DNA from: CAZSMC01 sp964607755
GTDB lineage: Bacteria; Zhuqueibacterota; Zhuqueibacteria; Residuimicrobiales; Krinioviventaceae
Assembly: GCA_964607755.1 (NCBI GenBank)
Contig: CAZSMC010000010.1
Span: forward strand, 1 to 64,000
DNA: 64,000 bases
Direction of reading: 5' to 3'
How positions within the stretch are numbered: the stretch's first letter is position 1; every line of letters starts with the position of its first letter. The position numbers were made by a program, and so were the translations under genes. A model generated the notes under the pieces. The model did no database searches and was not told the origin of the DNA. It saw nothing but the letters and a program-made list of their open reading frames with translations. Positions 49,648-59,030 of this stretch are shown piece after piece.

Positions 49648-52600
49648 TCAGGCCTTGGCTACACCGATATCTACAGTCTGTCCATCGATTGTCCAAGACT
49701 TTGTAAAATTTCCTTTTACCTCGTCCGTATGAATGCTGAGGGCTAAGGTTTCCTTTTTAATATAGTTTTCCATTCGTTTTATAGCAGTTTTCATCTCCGA
49801 AGCTGTTGTCGCGTAAATGTTAATTCGATCCATAACCTCAAATCCTGCTTCTTTGCGCATCTTTTGTACCCGATTGACAAATTCGCGAGCTAATCCTTCG
49901 TGCAGCAATTCATTTGAAATTTCTGTTTCCAGGGCTATAGTCAAATCACTGTCAGATGTCGCAGCCAATCCGGCTTTGTTTTCTGTGAGCACCTGGATAT
50001 CATCAGAAGTGACAGTAAAGGTCTGTCCATTAATACTGATCTCACTTTGACCATTGTTGATGATACGATTGACCTCGGCCTCATCCAATTGCCGGATCCG
50101 TTGCGCTACATTGTTGGCCTGTTTGCCAAATTTGGGGCCCAGGCTCTTGAATACGGGCTCTGCCTTTTTAGATAATAGCTCCTGTTCATCAGAGACAAAT
50201 TTGATTTGTTTGACATTCAACTCTTCAGTAACCAGATGTTCCATGCCCTTGAGCAATTGTTTGCGACGCTCATTGGGAGCAGCTATAACAATTGCGGACA
50301 AGGGTTGTCGAACTCGCAAACCGGTATCGTTACGGACTGAACGTCCGGATTCGACAATCCGGCGGACAAGATGCATGCGTTCTTCGAGCAGTTCATCGAG
50401 ATATTCCAGCGGTGCTGATCCGCTTGCAGGGTAGTCGCAAAGATGAACGCTGTCCGGCAAATCATTCTGACCTTTGGTCAAATTACAATAAATATCTTCA
50501 GAAAGAAACGGCGCGATTGGCGCCATAAGTTGAGATACCGTGACTAAACACTCGTAAAGCGTTTGAAAAGCAGCCAGTTTATCGTCGCCCATTTCCGATT
50601 TCCAGAAGCGTCTTCGTGAACGCCGGACGAACCAGTTTGATAAATCATCGATGACAAATCCCGAGATTGCCCGGGTTACTTTGGTCAGTTCAAACCGGTC
50701 AAGATAATCATTCACCTGGTTTGTCAGGCTGGCGAGCGAACTGCTCACCCAGCGGTCAATCTCTGCTCGCTCCTTTACGGGAATGCGCTCGGATTCTTGA
50801 TACTGAAACTGATCAATGTCGGCATACATGGCAAAAAAGTTGTAGGTGTTGACTAACGTGCCAAAAAATTTCCGATTGACATCAGCAATGCCGTCCGGAT
50901 CAAAGCGCGTGGGCAGCCATGGCGGACTAACAGTGATCAGATACCAGCGCAGCGTATCAGCTCCCAGTTTTTCCATAACCTCGAACGGATTAACCACATT
51001 GCCACGCGATTTGGACATTTTTTGACCGTCTTTGTCTAGAATGTGGCCAAGAGCAATACAGCTCTTGTAAGCGGGTTGATCGAATAAAAACGCACCGAGA
51101 ACCAGCATTGAGTAAAACCAACCGCGAGTTTGGTCAATACCTTCGGAAATGAAATCTGCCGGGAATTGCGATTCGAACTTTGCTTGATTTTCAAACGGAT
51201 AATGCCATTGCGCATACGGCATGCTACCGGAATCGAACCAGCAATCGATAACCTCGGGAACCCGTTTCATCGTGTTGCCGCACTTTTGGCACTCTAATTC
51301 GATATCATCGACCATTGGCTTGTGTAAGTCCAGATCCTCGGGGACTCGATGGCCTTTTTGCCGCAATTCTTCAATACTGCCGATACAATCCTGGTGGTCG
51401 CCGTTCTGGCAGCGCCAAATCGGTAACGGCGTACCCCAGAAACGATCCCTGGAAAGGGACCAGTCGATATTATTTTCCAGCCATTCACCGAATCGTCCTG
51501 TACCGACTTCTCTGGGATACCAGTTTATTTTATTGTTATTTTCGATCAGTTTGTCTTTGATAGCCGTGGTCTTGATATACCATGATTTGCGGGCATAATA
51601 TAACAACGGCGACATACAACGCCAGCAGTGCGGATAACTGTGCGTGATTTTTTCTGAACGGTAGAGCAATCCACGATGTTTCAAATCAACGATGATATCT
51701 ACGTCTGCATCTTTGACGAACGTACCTGCCCATTTTGTAACTGCGTCGATGAATTTGCCGCTTTTGTTTACAGGATTCACCACAGGCAAATCATATTCCT
51801 GGCCGATTTTATAGTCATCTTCACCAAAAGCCGGCGCGATATGGACAATACCAGTCCCTTCGGTTATGCTGACAAAATCAGCGGTCAGAGCATAATAAGC
51901 TTTTTTATCAGGTTTGATAAAACTGAAAAGAGGTTGGTATTCTGTGCCCTCGAGGTCACTGCCGGAATATTTTTCTACAATTTCATAATCTTCTTCGATA
52001 ATTAACAGCCTGTCTTCAGCGAGAATGAGATATTCATCGTCAATTTTGATTTTGACATAGGTGATTTCTGGATGAAAAGCCAACGCAACGTTGGAAACCA
52101 GCGTCCAGGGCGTGGTGGTCCATACCAAAAAGTAGGTTTTTTCCTGGCCTTTCATTTCAGCTTTGACAAAAATGGACGGATCCTTAACATCCTGATAGCC
52201 TTGCGAGACTTCGTGCCCGGACAACGGGGTTTCGCAATGCGGACAATAAGGCAGAATTTTAAAACCCTGGTAGACAAGATCCTTTTTCCAAAATTCCTGA
52301 ATGATCCACCACACCGTTTCAATATAATCATTCGTATAAGTGATGTAAGGATGATCCAGGTCGATCCAGTACCCCATTCGCCGGGTAAGATTGTCCCATT
52401 CCTGCTTGTAAGTCCAAACGCTCTGTTGGCATTTTTTATTAAATTCAGCCACGCCATACTCTTCTACCTGGTCTTTGCCATCGAGTCCGAGTTCTTTTTC
52501 CACTTCAATTTCGACAGGCAAGCCGTGCGTATCCCAGCCAGCTTTGCGCTCAACATGATAACCTTGCATGGTTTTGAGCCGGCACACCGTATCTTTGACC

Positions 52601-52785
52601 GCTCTGGCAATGACATGATGAATGCCGGGACGGCCATTTGCCGTCGGAGGACCTTCGTAGAAAACAAAGGGATTATTTTTGGCGCGTTCCTTTACACTGC
52701 GATTGAAAATATCGTTTTCTTTCCAATACTCTAATATTTTCTCTTCACGTTTTGGTAAACTCTTGCTGTCAATCTGTTCGTACAT
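49648..52785 (-). CDS. ileS: Isoleucyl-tRNA synthetase
   Basis: A 1,045-residue class I synthetase. The HIGH-type motif appears as PTANGRPGIHHVIARA (about 50-65), KMSKS as KMSKSRGNVVNPFEV (about 600). An inserted editing domain (residues about 195-400) and the anticodon-binding domain follow. Two Cys pairs (RCQNGDHQDC, ECQKCGNTM) lie in the connective part. The length and the C-terminal DUF5915-like region (LLHEGLAREFVNRVQKMRKE) match the eukaryote-like type 2 (IleS2) form, not the shorter type with a C-terminal zinc finger. It charges tRNA-Ile. Confidence 0.96.
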   Translation of the reverse strand: MYEQIDSKSLPKREEKILEYWKENDIFNRSVKERAKNNPFVFYEGPPTANGRPGIHHVIARAVKDTVCRLKTMQGYHVERKAGWDTHGLPVEIEVEKELGLDGKDQVEEYGVAEFNKKCQQSVWTYKQEWDNLTRRMGYWIDLDHPYITYTNDYIETVWWIIQEFWKKDLVYQGFKILPYCPHCETPLSGHEVSQGYQDVKDPSIFVKAEMKGQEKTYFLVWTTTPWTLVSNVALAFHPEITYVKIKIDDEYLILAEDRLLIIEEDYEIVEKYSGSDLEGTEYQPLFSFIKPDKKAYYALTADFVSITEGTGIVHIAPAFGEDDYKIGQEYDLPVVNPVNKSGKFIDAVTKWAGTFVKDADVDIIVDLKHRGLLYRSEKITHSYPHCWRCMSPLLYYARKSWYIKTTAIKDKLIENNNKINWYPREVGTGRFGEWLENNIDWSLSRDRFWGTPLPIWRCQNGDHQDCIGSIEELRQKGHRVPEDLDLHKPMVDDIELECQKCGNTMKRVPEVIDCWFDSGSMPYAQWHYPFENQAKFESQFPADFISEGIDQTRGWFYSMLVLGAFLFDQPAYKSCIALGHILDKDGQKMSKSRGNVVNPFEVMEKLGADTLRWYLITVSPPWLPTRFDPDGIADVNRKFFGTLVNTYNFFAMYADIDQFQYQESERIPVKERAEIDRWVSSSLASLTNQVNDYLDRFELTKVTRAISGFVIDDLSNWFVRRSRRRFWKSEMGDDKLAAFQTLYECLVTVSQLMAPIAPFLSEDIYCNLTKGQNDLPDSVHLCDYPASGSAPLEYLDELLEERMHLVRRIVESGRSVRNDTGLRVRQPLSAIVIAAPNERRKQLLKGMEHLVTEELNVKQIKFVSDEQELLSKKAEPVFKSLGPKFGKQANNVAQRIRQLDEAEVNRIINNGQSEISINGQTFTVTSDDIQVLTENKAGLAATSDSDLTIALETEISNELLHEGLAREFVNRVQKMRKEAGFEVMDRINIYATTASEMKTAIKRMENYIKKETLALSIHTDEVKGNFTKSWTIDGQTVDIGVAKA

Positions 52786-52834
52786 GATATGGTCTCTATA
52801 TCGCTCGCTTATATTTCATGGCCATTTTAAACGG

Positions 52835-53701
52835 TCATTTAATATATTTTTTAATAATTGGTTCCAGTTTATTTATTGTTTCTTTTGGCCATTGCTTTTT
52901 ATCTGTTACAAATGTGCCAGCCAGTGCATCGGCACAGGAGCATTTCCGTTGTTGTTTAATTTTGGGGATAGCTCTTTTAATGATTTCTTTGGCTGTTTTG
53001 GTGTTCTCTTTCATGTACTCTAAAATCATTTCCACAGAAACGGTTTCACCCGTTTCAGCTTCGTGCCAGCAGTCGAAATCAGTAACCATTGAAATGGTTG
53101 CATAGCATATTTCAGCTTCGCGAGCTAAGCGTGCTTCGCTGATCTGAGTCATGCCGACAACGTCCATGCCCCATTTTCGATAGATTTCGGATTCTGCAAG
53201 CGTTGAAAACTGCGGACCTTCTATATTGACATACGTGCCTTTTTCCTTGATAGACACTCTGGCATCACGCCCGGCCTGGATGAGAATCTTGCGAAGTTCA
53301 TCGCACAATGGATAAGCAAACTGGATATGCGCGACAATGCCGTTGCCAAAAAATGTGTTCGGACGCGATTGGTTGGTTCGATCGAAAAACTGATCGATAA
53401 TGACGGCGTCTGTTGGTTTATAATCTTCCCGAAGCGAACCCACCGCAGATACCGATATAATCCATTGCACATTGAGCCTTTTCATGGCATAGATGTTGGC
53501 CCGGTTATTTACTTCGGTTGGCATGAACACATGCCCTTGTCCGTGTCGCGGCAGAAAGACAACTTCTTGACCTTCCAGCTTTCCGATTGTAAGCTTGTCT
53601 GACGGAGGACCAAAAGGGGTATCGATTTTTTCTTCTCTGATTGTGTTCAGGCCTTCAATCTGATATAATCCTGAACCGCCCATCACTCCGATTCGTGGCA
53701 T
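52835..53701 (-). CDS. mtnP: S-methyl-5'-thioadenosine phosphorylase
   Basis: A 288-residue protein close to MTA phosphorylases: MPRIGVMGGSGLYQIEGL, LPRHGQGHVFMPTEVNNRA, SVSAVGSLREDYKP, EGPQFSTLAESEIYRKWG and SMVTDFDCWHEAETGETVS. The phosphate loop and the C-terminal Asp in TDFDCW (contacting the adenine) are typical of MtnP. It splits methylthioadenosine, a by-product of polyamine synthesis, into adenine and methylthioribose-1-phosphate. The next gene on the minus strand is ileS; a PNP paralogue lies ten bases upstream. Confidence 0.94.
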   Translation of the reverse strand: MPRIGVMGGSGLYQIEGLNTIREEKIDTPFGPPSDKLTIGKLEGQEVVFLPRHGQGHVFMPTEVNNRANIYAMKRLNVQWIISVSAVGSLREDYKPTDAVIIDQFFDRTNQSRPNTFFGNGIVAHIQFAYPLCDELRKILIQAGRDARVSIKEKGTYVNIEGPQFSTLAESEIYRKWGMDVVGMTQISEARLAREAEICYATISMVTDFDCWHEAETGETVSVEMILEYMKENTKTAKEIIKRAIPKIKQQRKCSCADALAGTFVTDKKQWPKETINKLEPIIKKYIK

Positions 53702-53710
53702 AAGAGTTCT

Positions 53711-54526
53711 CTATAGTTTTTTCAAAATGTTTAGAACAAGCGCTTTTAATCGCGGCGCAATTTCATTAGCTATTTGTGCTACTTTTTTGTGCGAAACTAT
53801 TTCCATTCTTTCCGGCAACGACTGGTCTGTGATGGCTGAAAAGGCCAGCACATCAATCTGGCGCTGGCGGGCGACAAGCACTTCCGGCACCAGAGACATG
53901 CCGACTGTATCTGCACCCAGAATTTGCAGCATTCGTATTTCTGCTGCCGTTTCAAAAGAAGGTCCGCTGATTGCGGAATAGATCGTTTCGCAAAGTCCTG
54001 TTTGCAATTTTTCAGCCGATTGTTTGGCCAGCATTTGTAACTTTCTGTTATAGGGTTCACTCATATCAGGGAACCGGGTGCCGTAAAACTCATCGTAAGG
54101 GCCAATCAGAGGATTGGTTCCCATAAGATTGATGTGATCTGTGATCAAACCAATCGACCCTGGTTTGATATGCTCACGGATACTGCCGGCAGCGTTGGTC
54201 ACAATAAGCGTTGTGATACCCAACTCGGTCATCACACGAATTGGCAACGTCACATCCCGGATATCGATCCCTTCGTAATAGTGAAACCGTCCCTGCATGG
54301 CACATACCTGTTTGCCGCTCAATCGCCCGCAGACAAGTTGACCGCTATGAAACTTGACTGTGGATGCCGGGAAATGCGGGATTTTCTGATACGGTATAGC
54401 TACCGGATCATTTATTTCATTGGCGCATTGGCCGAGCCCGGTTCCCAACACAAGGCCGATTTCTGGTTTTTCTATCCGGCTGCTTAGAAATTCTGCCGAT
54501 TCTTTTACTTTATTCTTGAGAAGGAT
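53711..54526 (-). CDS. punA: Purine nucleoside phosphorylase (copy 2), likely ATC start
   Basis: The PNP family signals are all present: VLGTGLGQCANEI, MQGRFHYYEGIDI, NAAGSIREHIKPG, ITDHINLMGTNPLIGP and ISGPSFETAAEIRML. The first canonical start in frame is a GTG at 54451, too late: it sits inside the phosphate loop. Upstream DNA codes ILLKNKVKESAEFLSSRI, which aligns with the start MLLKEKVTESLNDIKSRI of the PNP at 134-958, with ATC where that gene has ATG. So an ATC start at 54526 (271 residues) or a mutated ATG is likely. A TAA stops the frame eight codons further upstream. Confidence 0.88.
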   Translation of the reverse strand: MLLKNKVKESAEFLSSRIEKPEIGLVLGTGLGQCANEINDPVAIPYQKIPHFPASTVKFHSGQLVCGRLSGKQVCAMQGRFHYYEGIDIRDVTLPIRVMTELGITTLIVTNAAGSIREHIKPGSIGLITDHINLMGTNPLIGPYDEFYGTRFPDMSEPYNRKLQMLAKQSAEKLQTGLCETIYSAISGPSFETAAEIRMLQILGADTVGMSLVPEVLVARQRQIDVLAFSAITDQSLPERMEIVSHKKVAQIANEIAPRLKALVLNILKKL

Positions 54527-54544
54527 CGTTCTGTTTTAGTTTTC

Positions 54545-55144
54545 TTATTCGTTAGACTGACGTTGCTGCTTAAAAATTTTAACATTTTCCACACGCCGTT
54601 CACCGCTTCCCTGCTGGGGTTGTCTCTGGCCTGTTTGCGTCTGTTGCCGCTGAGTAGGCGCCTGTTGTGGTGGTGCGTGATGTCTTGACTGCTCTTCATC
54701 TGTTTCCATGACATCCAGCATCTCTAATTGCGATTTTAACAAATGGCGCAAGCGGTTGCTAATAGCATCCCGCTGAGATTTGAGCAAGCTGATCTCATGA
54801 CGAATGGAAAAAAGTTCTTCTCGCGCTTCCTTGACGATATTATCTGCCTGCAATTCTGCTTCGTGGATGATAATTTCTGCTTCCCGTTTTGAATTGGCGC
54901 GGGAATCTTCCATCGTGTTTTGGGCCTTCATGAGCGTATCGCGCAGAGATGTCTCCACTTTTTGATAATCGCGCAACTGTGTACGCAGCTTGATCAACTC
55001 ATCATTTAGCTGATTTTTTTCACGGATGAGTACTTCGAATTCATCAGCTACCATAATCAAAAAGGCTTCAACTTCTTCCGGGTCCAGCCCGCGAAGAACA
55101 CGCTTAAATTCTTGTTTGCGAATGTCCAGGGGCGTTAGTTTCAT
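54545..55144 (-). CDS. divIVA: DivIVA-family coiled-coil protein
   Basis: A 199-residue protein starting MKLTPLDIRKQEFKRVLRG and then GLDPEEVEAFLIMVADEFEV, the DivIVA membrane-binding signature. A long coiled coil (residues 35-150) and a Gln/Pro-rich tail (150-190) follow. DivIVA proteins gather at curved membrane sites such as cell poles and division sites. In Gram-negative phyla its role is less known. It is downstream of yggT, a common pairing, and its stop lies 18 bases from the PNP start. Confidence 0.9.
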   Translation of the reverse strand: MKLTPLDIRKQEFKRVLRGLDPEEVEAFLIMVADEFEVLIREKNQLNDELIKLRTQLRDYQKVETSLRDTLMKAQNTMEDSRANSKREAEIIIHEAELQADNIVKEAREELFSIRHEISLLKSQRDAISNRLRHLLKSQLEMLDVMETDEEQSRHHAPPQQAPTQRQQTQTGQRQPQQGSGERRVENVKIFKQQRQSNE

Positions 55145-55165
55145 AATACATTCCCATCCTTCCGG

Positions 55166-55456
55166 TTATTGGAATGCCAAGTATCGGAGTATCGATACAA
55201 AGAATCTATCAATAAACATTATTACAAGTATGACAATGACTGGAGACAGATCAAGCCCGGCAATCGGTGGAATGTAGCGTCGTACCATATTCAATACAGG
55301 ATCTGTTATCTGATGAATGAATTGCACGAGTTGAGAATAGGGATTGGGATTGATCCACGACATGACCGCGCGGATAATAATAATCCACATATAGATCATT
55401 AAAACGAGATGAACAATTTTTGCAATAGCCGCGAAAAAATTTCCGATAATAACCAT
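55166..55456 (-). CDS. YggT-family small membrane protein
   Basis: A 96-residue inner-membrane protein with two hydrophobic segments and the family's central motifs AVMSWINPNPYSQLVQFIHQ and TDPVLNMVRRYIPPIAGLDL. YggT proteins occur beside divIVA and septum genes in many bacteria, and are linked with cell division or chloroplast-type membrane organisation, but their function is unclear. It is first of the minus-strand run that ends with lspA. No promoter was convincing upstream. Confidence 0.9.
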   Translation of the reverse strand: MVIIGNFFAAIAKIVHLVLMIYMWIIIIRAVMSWINPNPYSQLVQFIHQITDPVLNMVRRYIPPIAGLDLSPVIVILVIMFIDRFFVSILRYLAFQ

Positions 55457-56013
55457 TTGTCTTATTTATTTTATGTTACGATTCATTGTGCTGTTCTCAT
55501 TGCATTTAATTGTAAAGAATTTTAAATATAAGTGATCACCAAATAAAATGCAAAGAGTTTTTTAAGAGGGGGATGTTGTTTGAATTGCTGGAGGGAAAAG
55601 TGAAGGAGAAAGTTGAATAATATTTGGATTGAAACAAGAATACCATAGCTAATGTTCTTTATATCAATTTTTCTATCGGAATGTTCTGAACCATTGAGGT
55701 TATCATCAATTCCGCGAGTAGTCAATGTTTTCATGAGGAGCCACATTTATTCGTGGTATGGATATGGAAACGTTGAAATAAGTGTTGTATTCCCGCTCTA
55801 ACCTTCTGAAATTTTTAAGCAAACTCTTGTAATTCAAGGGAAACATTGCGTTCCATAGCTTCATTTGCTTTTTTAATTAATTTTCGGTTGATATCAGAAT
55901 ATTTTTCTGACAATTGATTTTTCATATATCAAATTAAAAGATGTTTTGATAACAAGCAAGAATTACTTTCTTGTATTTTCTACCCTTATCCATGCCATTT
56001 CAGATTTTTAGGT
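55457..56013. other. AT-rich intergenic region with decayed coding remnants
   Basis: 557 bases between yggT and the DUF4249 gene. No intact gene is convincing. The minus strand has two short reading frames with protein-like starts (55522-55734 and 55815-55925), noted separately. The rest is AT-rich with no clear promoter or terminator. Confidence 0.5.
55522..55734 (-). pseudogene. Possible remnant of a ribbon-helix-helix antitoxin
   Basis: The 70-residue frame begins MKTLTTRGIDDNLNGSEHSD. The first 11 residues resemble ribbon-helix-helix antitoxins (MKTLTxRGIDxxL), but the rest does not, turning into IKNISYGILVSIQILFNFLL, hydrophobic and unlike any antitoxin. So only the start of a gene may survive. 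Similarity over so few residues can arise by chance. Confidence 0.25.
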
Positions 56014-56736
56014 CTAATTTGCATAGACTGAAATAGCATCAGTGGCGACGGCACCAAAAACACCTAACGCACCGTCAATGTTGACAGAAGCTTCACGAGA
56101 ATCGGAAGTACTGATATATTCATAATAATTGCAGTCAGCAGCAGTGACTTTGACAAAATAGACACCCTGTTTGGCAAAAAGAAAAGGAAACAAAGTAACG
56201 CTCGTCGAATCCGTGCGGCTCGATATATTAAACGTGCGGGCGTCATTTGAAACGTGAACAAGATACCGAAATGCCAGGTCCGAAGCAGCCCAGTCAACCT
56301 GCAGGGGAGAGCGAGCTTTTATAGAAGCATGCGCTTTGGGTGAAGAGATTTCAGGCGGATCCGGCATTAATGTGGTTGCCCAGGCCTGGCGGCCGTCTGG
56401 CAAAGAAACGGACAAACTATATTTTTCACCCGCTTTTAGGAAAAGATCACCCCCGCGGTCCGTGTATTCGCCATTGGCCAGATGATCGAAATTCACTGAA
56501 AGTGAATCGGTGCGAATGACAACGGCAGCGTTTGAAATGCCCCGGTTTTCGGGAAAATATTCGTCTACTTTACAAGTCTTTTCAATGCGAATTATTTTTT
56601 CCTGTTCGTTCAGCATGAGTAGCCCAAACACATAAAGTTCGGATTGGTATGGTATTTCAGGTTGTTGCGGTGATTTATCACAACCGGGTACAAATCCGGT
56701 CAAGACAAGCAAAAATAGAACGTTTGTTTTTCTCAC
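56014..56736 (-). CDS. DUF4249-like lipoprotein
   Basis: A 240-residue lipoprotein (lipobox FVPGC, Cys-19). The mature part has LYVFGLLMLNEQEKIIRIEK, NAAVVIRTDSLSVNF, KAGEKYSLSVSLPDGRQAWA and a beta-rich second half, matching DUF4249, the usual partner lipoprotein of TonB-dependent receptors in FCB bacteria. It starts 17 bases after the receptor gene and is probably co-transcribed. It likely sits on the outer membrane, by analogy. The substrate is unknown. Confidence 0.8.
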   Translation of the reverse strand: MRKTNVLFLLVLTGFVPGCDKSPQQPEIPYQSELYVFGLLMLNEQEKIIRIEKTCKVDEYFPENRGISNAAVVIRTDSLSVNFDHLANGEYTDRGGDLFLKAGEKYSLSVSLPDGRQAWATTLMPDPPEISSPKAHASIKARSPLQVDWAASDLAFRYLVHVSNDARTFNISSRTDSTSVTLFPFLFAKQGVYFVKVTAADCNYYEYISTSDSREASVNIDGALGVFGAVATDAISVYAN

Positions 56737-56753
56737 TCGAGGCTCTCCGTGAG

Positions 56754-59030
56754 CTAAAAATAAAAATCAATGCCCAGTGTAGGGAAGAACGGAAACATGG
56801 TGACCGTTTTAATTTTTGATGGATTTTCATCGTGATTCCAAAAGTAAAAAAACACGTTTTCATGATTGTAGACATTCAGAATCTGCATATAAGGCGCTAA
56901 CTGCATATTCCCAAAAGCCCATTGCTTTCGCAAACTAATATCCATGCGGTGATAAGTCGGTAGCCGCACAGAATTTATGTCACCTTCCCGGTTGGCGATT
57001 TCGTATTCCAGTTCATTATGATGAAAATTCCATTCGTAATGTGCATATTTGCCGAGAACAGGCGTGTACGGCATGCCGGAGCTCAGCGTGTAAACCAGTC
57101 CGGCACTCCATTTTTTGCCCAGATCAATATTAACGATACCATTGAAATTGTGCCGCTGATCGTATTTCGGCGGAAACGTAACATCGTTGATGGTTCGCAT
57201 CGTCTTTCCGAATGAGTAACCGAGCCATCCTGTGAACCGGCCACTCTGGCGTTTGAGCAACAGATCAAATCCCCATGCGGTGCCGTTTCCGACAAAAAAA
57301 TCATCCTCTTCGTTTTCGAACTCACCACTCTCGTTGAGTTCCAGCAGGTTCCACATATTTTTATAATAAACTTCAGCTTTCAGTTTGATGTCGAAAGGCA
57401 GCCACCATTCGATGCCTGTGATATAGTGTGTGGCTTTTAACGGGTCATATTGCTTTTTCAGCGGGAACCATAAATCAATGAACGAAAAATTTTGTTCCTC
57501 GCTGTAAACGGTCGTCAGGTATTGATGATACAATCCTACAGCACCTTTGAGGGCAAGGTCTGCAGTCAATTTGTATTTGGCGCTGAGTCGCGGAGAAAAA
57601 GTAATATAATTACCAACGGAATAGCGCGCAGTACGCAGTCCAGTTTTTATTGACCATCGTTCTGTGGCTTGCCACTGGTCTTGCACAAACGCAGAGCTGA
57701 CCAGCGGTTTGGTGTGATAATCAAACAGCGCGTTATCGGCAAGATTGATAGAGTATAAAAAATCCAGCCAGCTTTGGTCAGCGCCGAATTTTATTTCATG
57801 CTCTTCAAGCCCAAAATAGCTGAAACGCAATTTCAGGCTTTTATCGGTAATGCTATTTTCGATATTAAAATCCACCTGATCGGCGCTGGAAAGAGCGAGA
57901 TCAAGGGTATTTGTGAAATGACTTTGCGTAGCCCAAATTTCTGCAAACAAGTTTGGCTGAATAATCCAGCGCCATTTCAGGCTGGTGGTGCGATTTCCCC
58001 ACAGCCAGTCCAGATTGACATCAAAATCATCCTCATTTTCCGACTCGGACCCGTAGTCAAGGTTATCATCACCGTAAAACCCGCTGAGGGTGATCCGGTG
58101 GGATTTTGACAGGTCAAAATTGACTTTGCCCTGAAAATCGTAAAAATAATACGGAAAATCATATTGTGTGTTTTGCAGAATCAGATCAAAATAAGTGCGC
58201 CGGGCAGATAGCAAAAACGATCCGTGCGGAATGGGACCTTCGAGCGTGGCTTTGGCGCTTAGCAGGCTCAGACTACCGTTGCCTTGATAAGATTGTGAGT
58301 TACCTTCGCTATTGATGATATTCAAGACAGAAGACAACCGGCCGCCATATTCAGCCGGAAAGCCACCTGTCATAAACTCTACTTTTTTAATCGCATCGAC
58401 GTTAAAATGACTGAAAATGCCGCCAAGATGAAACGGATTATACACTGTGACGCCATCGAGCAGAATGAGATTTTGGTCCGGACTGCCGCCACGCACATAG
58501 AGCTGACTCGAAAAATCGTTTTGGCTGGACACACCTGGCAGATGTTGCAAAGTTCGGAATAAATCCGCTTCCGCCAGTTGCGGCAAGGTGGCGAGACTCC
58601 TGACATTGACCGTGTTTGTTGAAATCTCCACTTCACGCTCAAAGCGCTCGCGCTCTGCTGTTTTGATTATCTCATCCATCCTTAGCACGTTGCGTTCGAG
58701 ACTCGCATCAATGCCAATGAGGGTATCTGACGACACACTGATTAGCTTTTTAACCGCCTCGTAACCCATCATAGAAAAAACCAGAGTGTACTCGCCCGCT
58801 GAGATGTTATTTATGACATAATAGCCCCGGTCATTGGACGTTGTACCAATGTCTGTATTTTCGAGATAAATATTCACATAAGCAAGCGGTTCGCCGTTTT
58901 GCGCATCTCTAACAAATCCGTTAACCGTTCCCACCTGGGCATGACAAGGATCTATCAAGATGCCAGGAGAAAAATAAAACAAAAGTATAAAAATAAAATG
59001 AAAAGAACCGTGCCTGTCACAACAGGTCAT
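56754..59030 (-). CDS. TonB-dependent outer-membrane receptor
   Basis: A 758-residue receptor. After a signal peptide (FHFIFILLFYFSPGILI), residues 30-110 form a carboxypeptidase-D-like domain (TVNGFVRDAQNGEPLAYVNI, GYYVINNISAGEYTLVFSMM), then a plug (LPGVSSQNDFSSQLYVRGGS, LILLDGVTVYNPFHLGG) and a barrel ending LGIDFYF. The ATG at 59030 overlaps the Sua5-family stop by 14 bases and has AAAGGA eight bases upstream; a longer open frame upstream is not plausible. With the DUF4249 lipoprotein it forms a transporter pair; the substrate is unknown. Confidence 0.9.
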   Translation of the reverse strand: MTCCDRHGSFHFIFILLFYFSPGILIDPCHAQVGTVNGFVRDAQNGEPLAYVNIYLENTDIGTTSNDRGYYVINNISAGEYTLVFSMMGYEAVKKLISVSSDTLIGIDASLERNVLRMDEIIKTAERERFEREVEISTNTVNVRSLATLPQLAEADLFRTLQHLPGVSSQNDFSSQLYVRGGSPDQNLILLDGVTVYNPFHLGGIFSHFNVDAIKKVEFMTGGFPAEYGGRLSSVLNIINSEGNSQSYQGNGSLSLLSAKATLEGPIPHGSFLLSARRTYFDLILQNTQYDFPYYFYDFQGKVNFDLSKSHRITLSGFYGDDNLDYGSESENEDDFDVNLDWLWGNRTTSLKWRWIIQPNLFAEIWATQSHFTNTLDLALSSADQVDFNIENSITDKSLKLRFSYFGLEEHEIKFGADQSWLDFLYSINLADNALFDYHTKPLVSSAFVQDQWQATERWSIKTGLRTARYSVGNYITFSPRLSAKYKLTADLALKGAVGLYHQYLTTVYSEEQNFSFIDLWFPLKKQYDPLKATHYITGIEWWLPFDIKLKAEVYYKNMWNLLELNESGEFENEEDDFFVGNGTAWGFDLLLKRQSGRFTGWLGYSFGKTMRTINDVTFPPKYDQRHNFNGIVNIDLGKKWSAGLVYTLSSGMPYTPVLGKYAHYEWNFHHNELEYEIANREGDINSVRLPTYHRMDISLRKQWAFGNMQLAPYMQILNVYNHENVFFYFWNHDENPSKIKTVTMFPFFPTLGIDFYF

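Noticed and set aside
55815..55925. 36-codon minus-strand gene
   Set aside because: Protein-like but too short, no ribosome site; kept only as a possible remnant in a finding.
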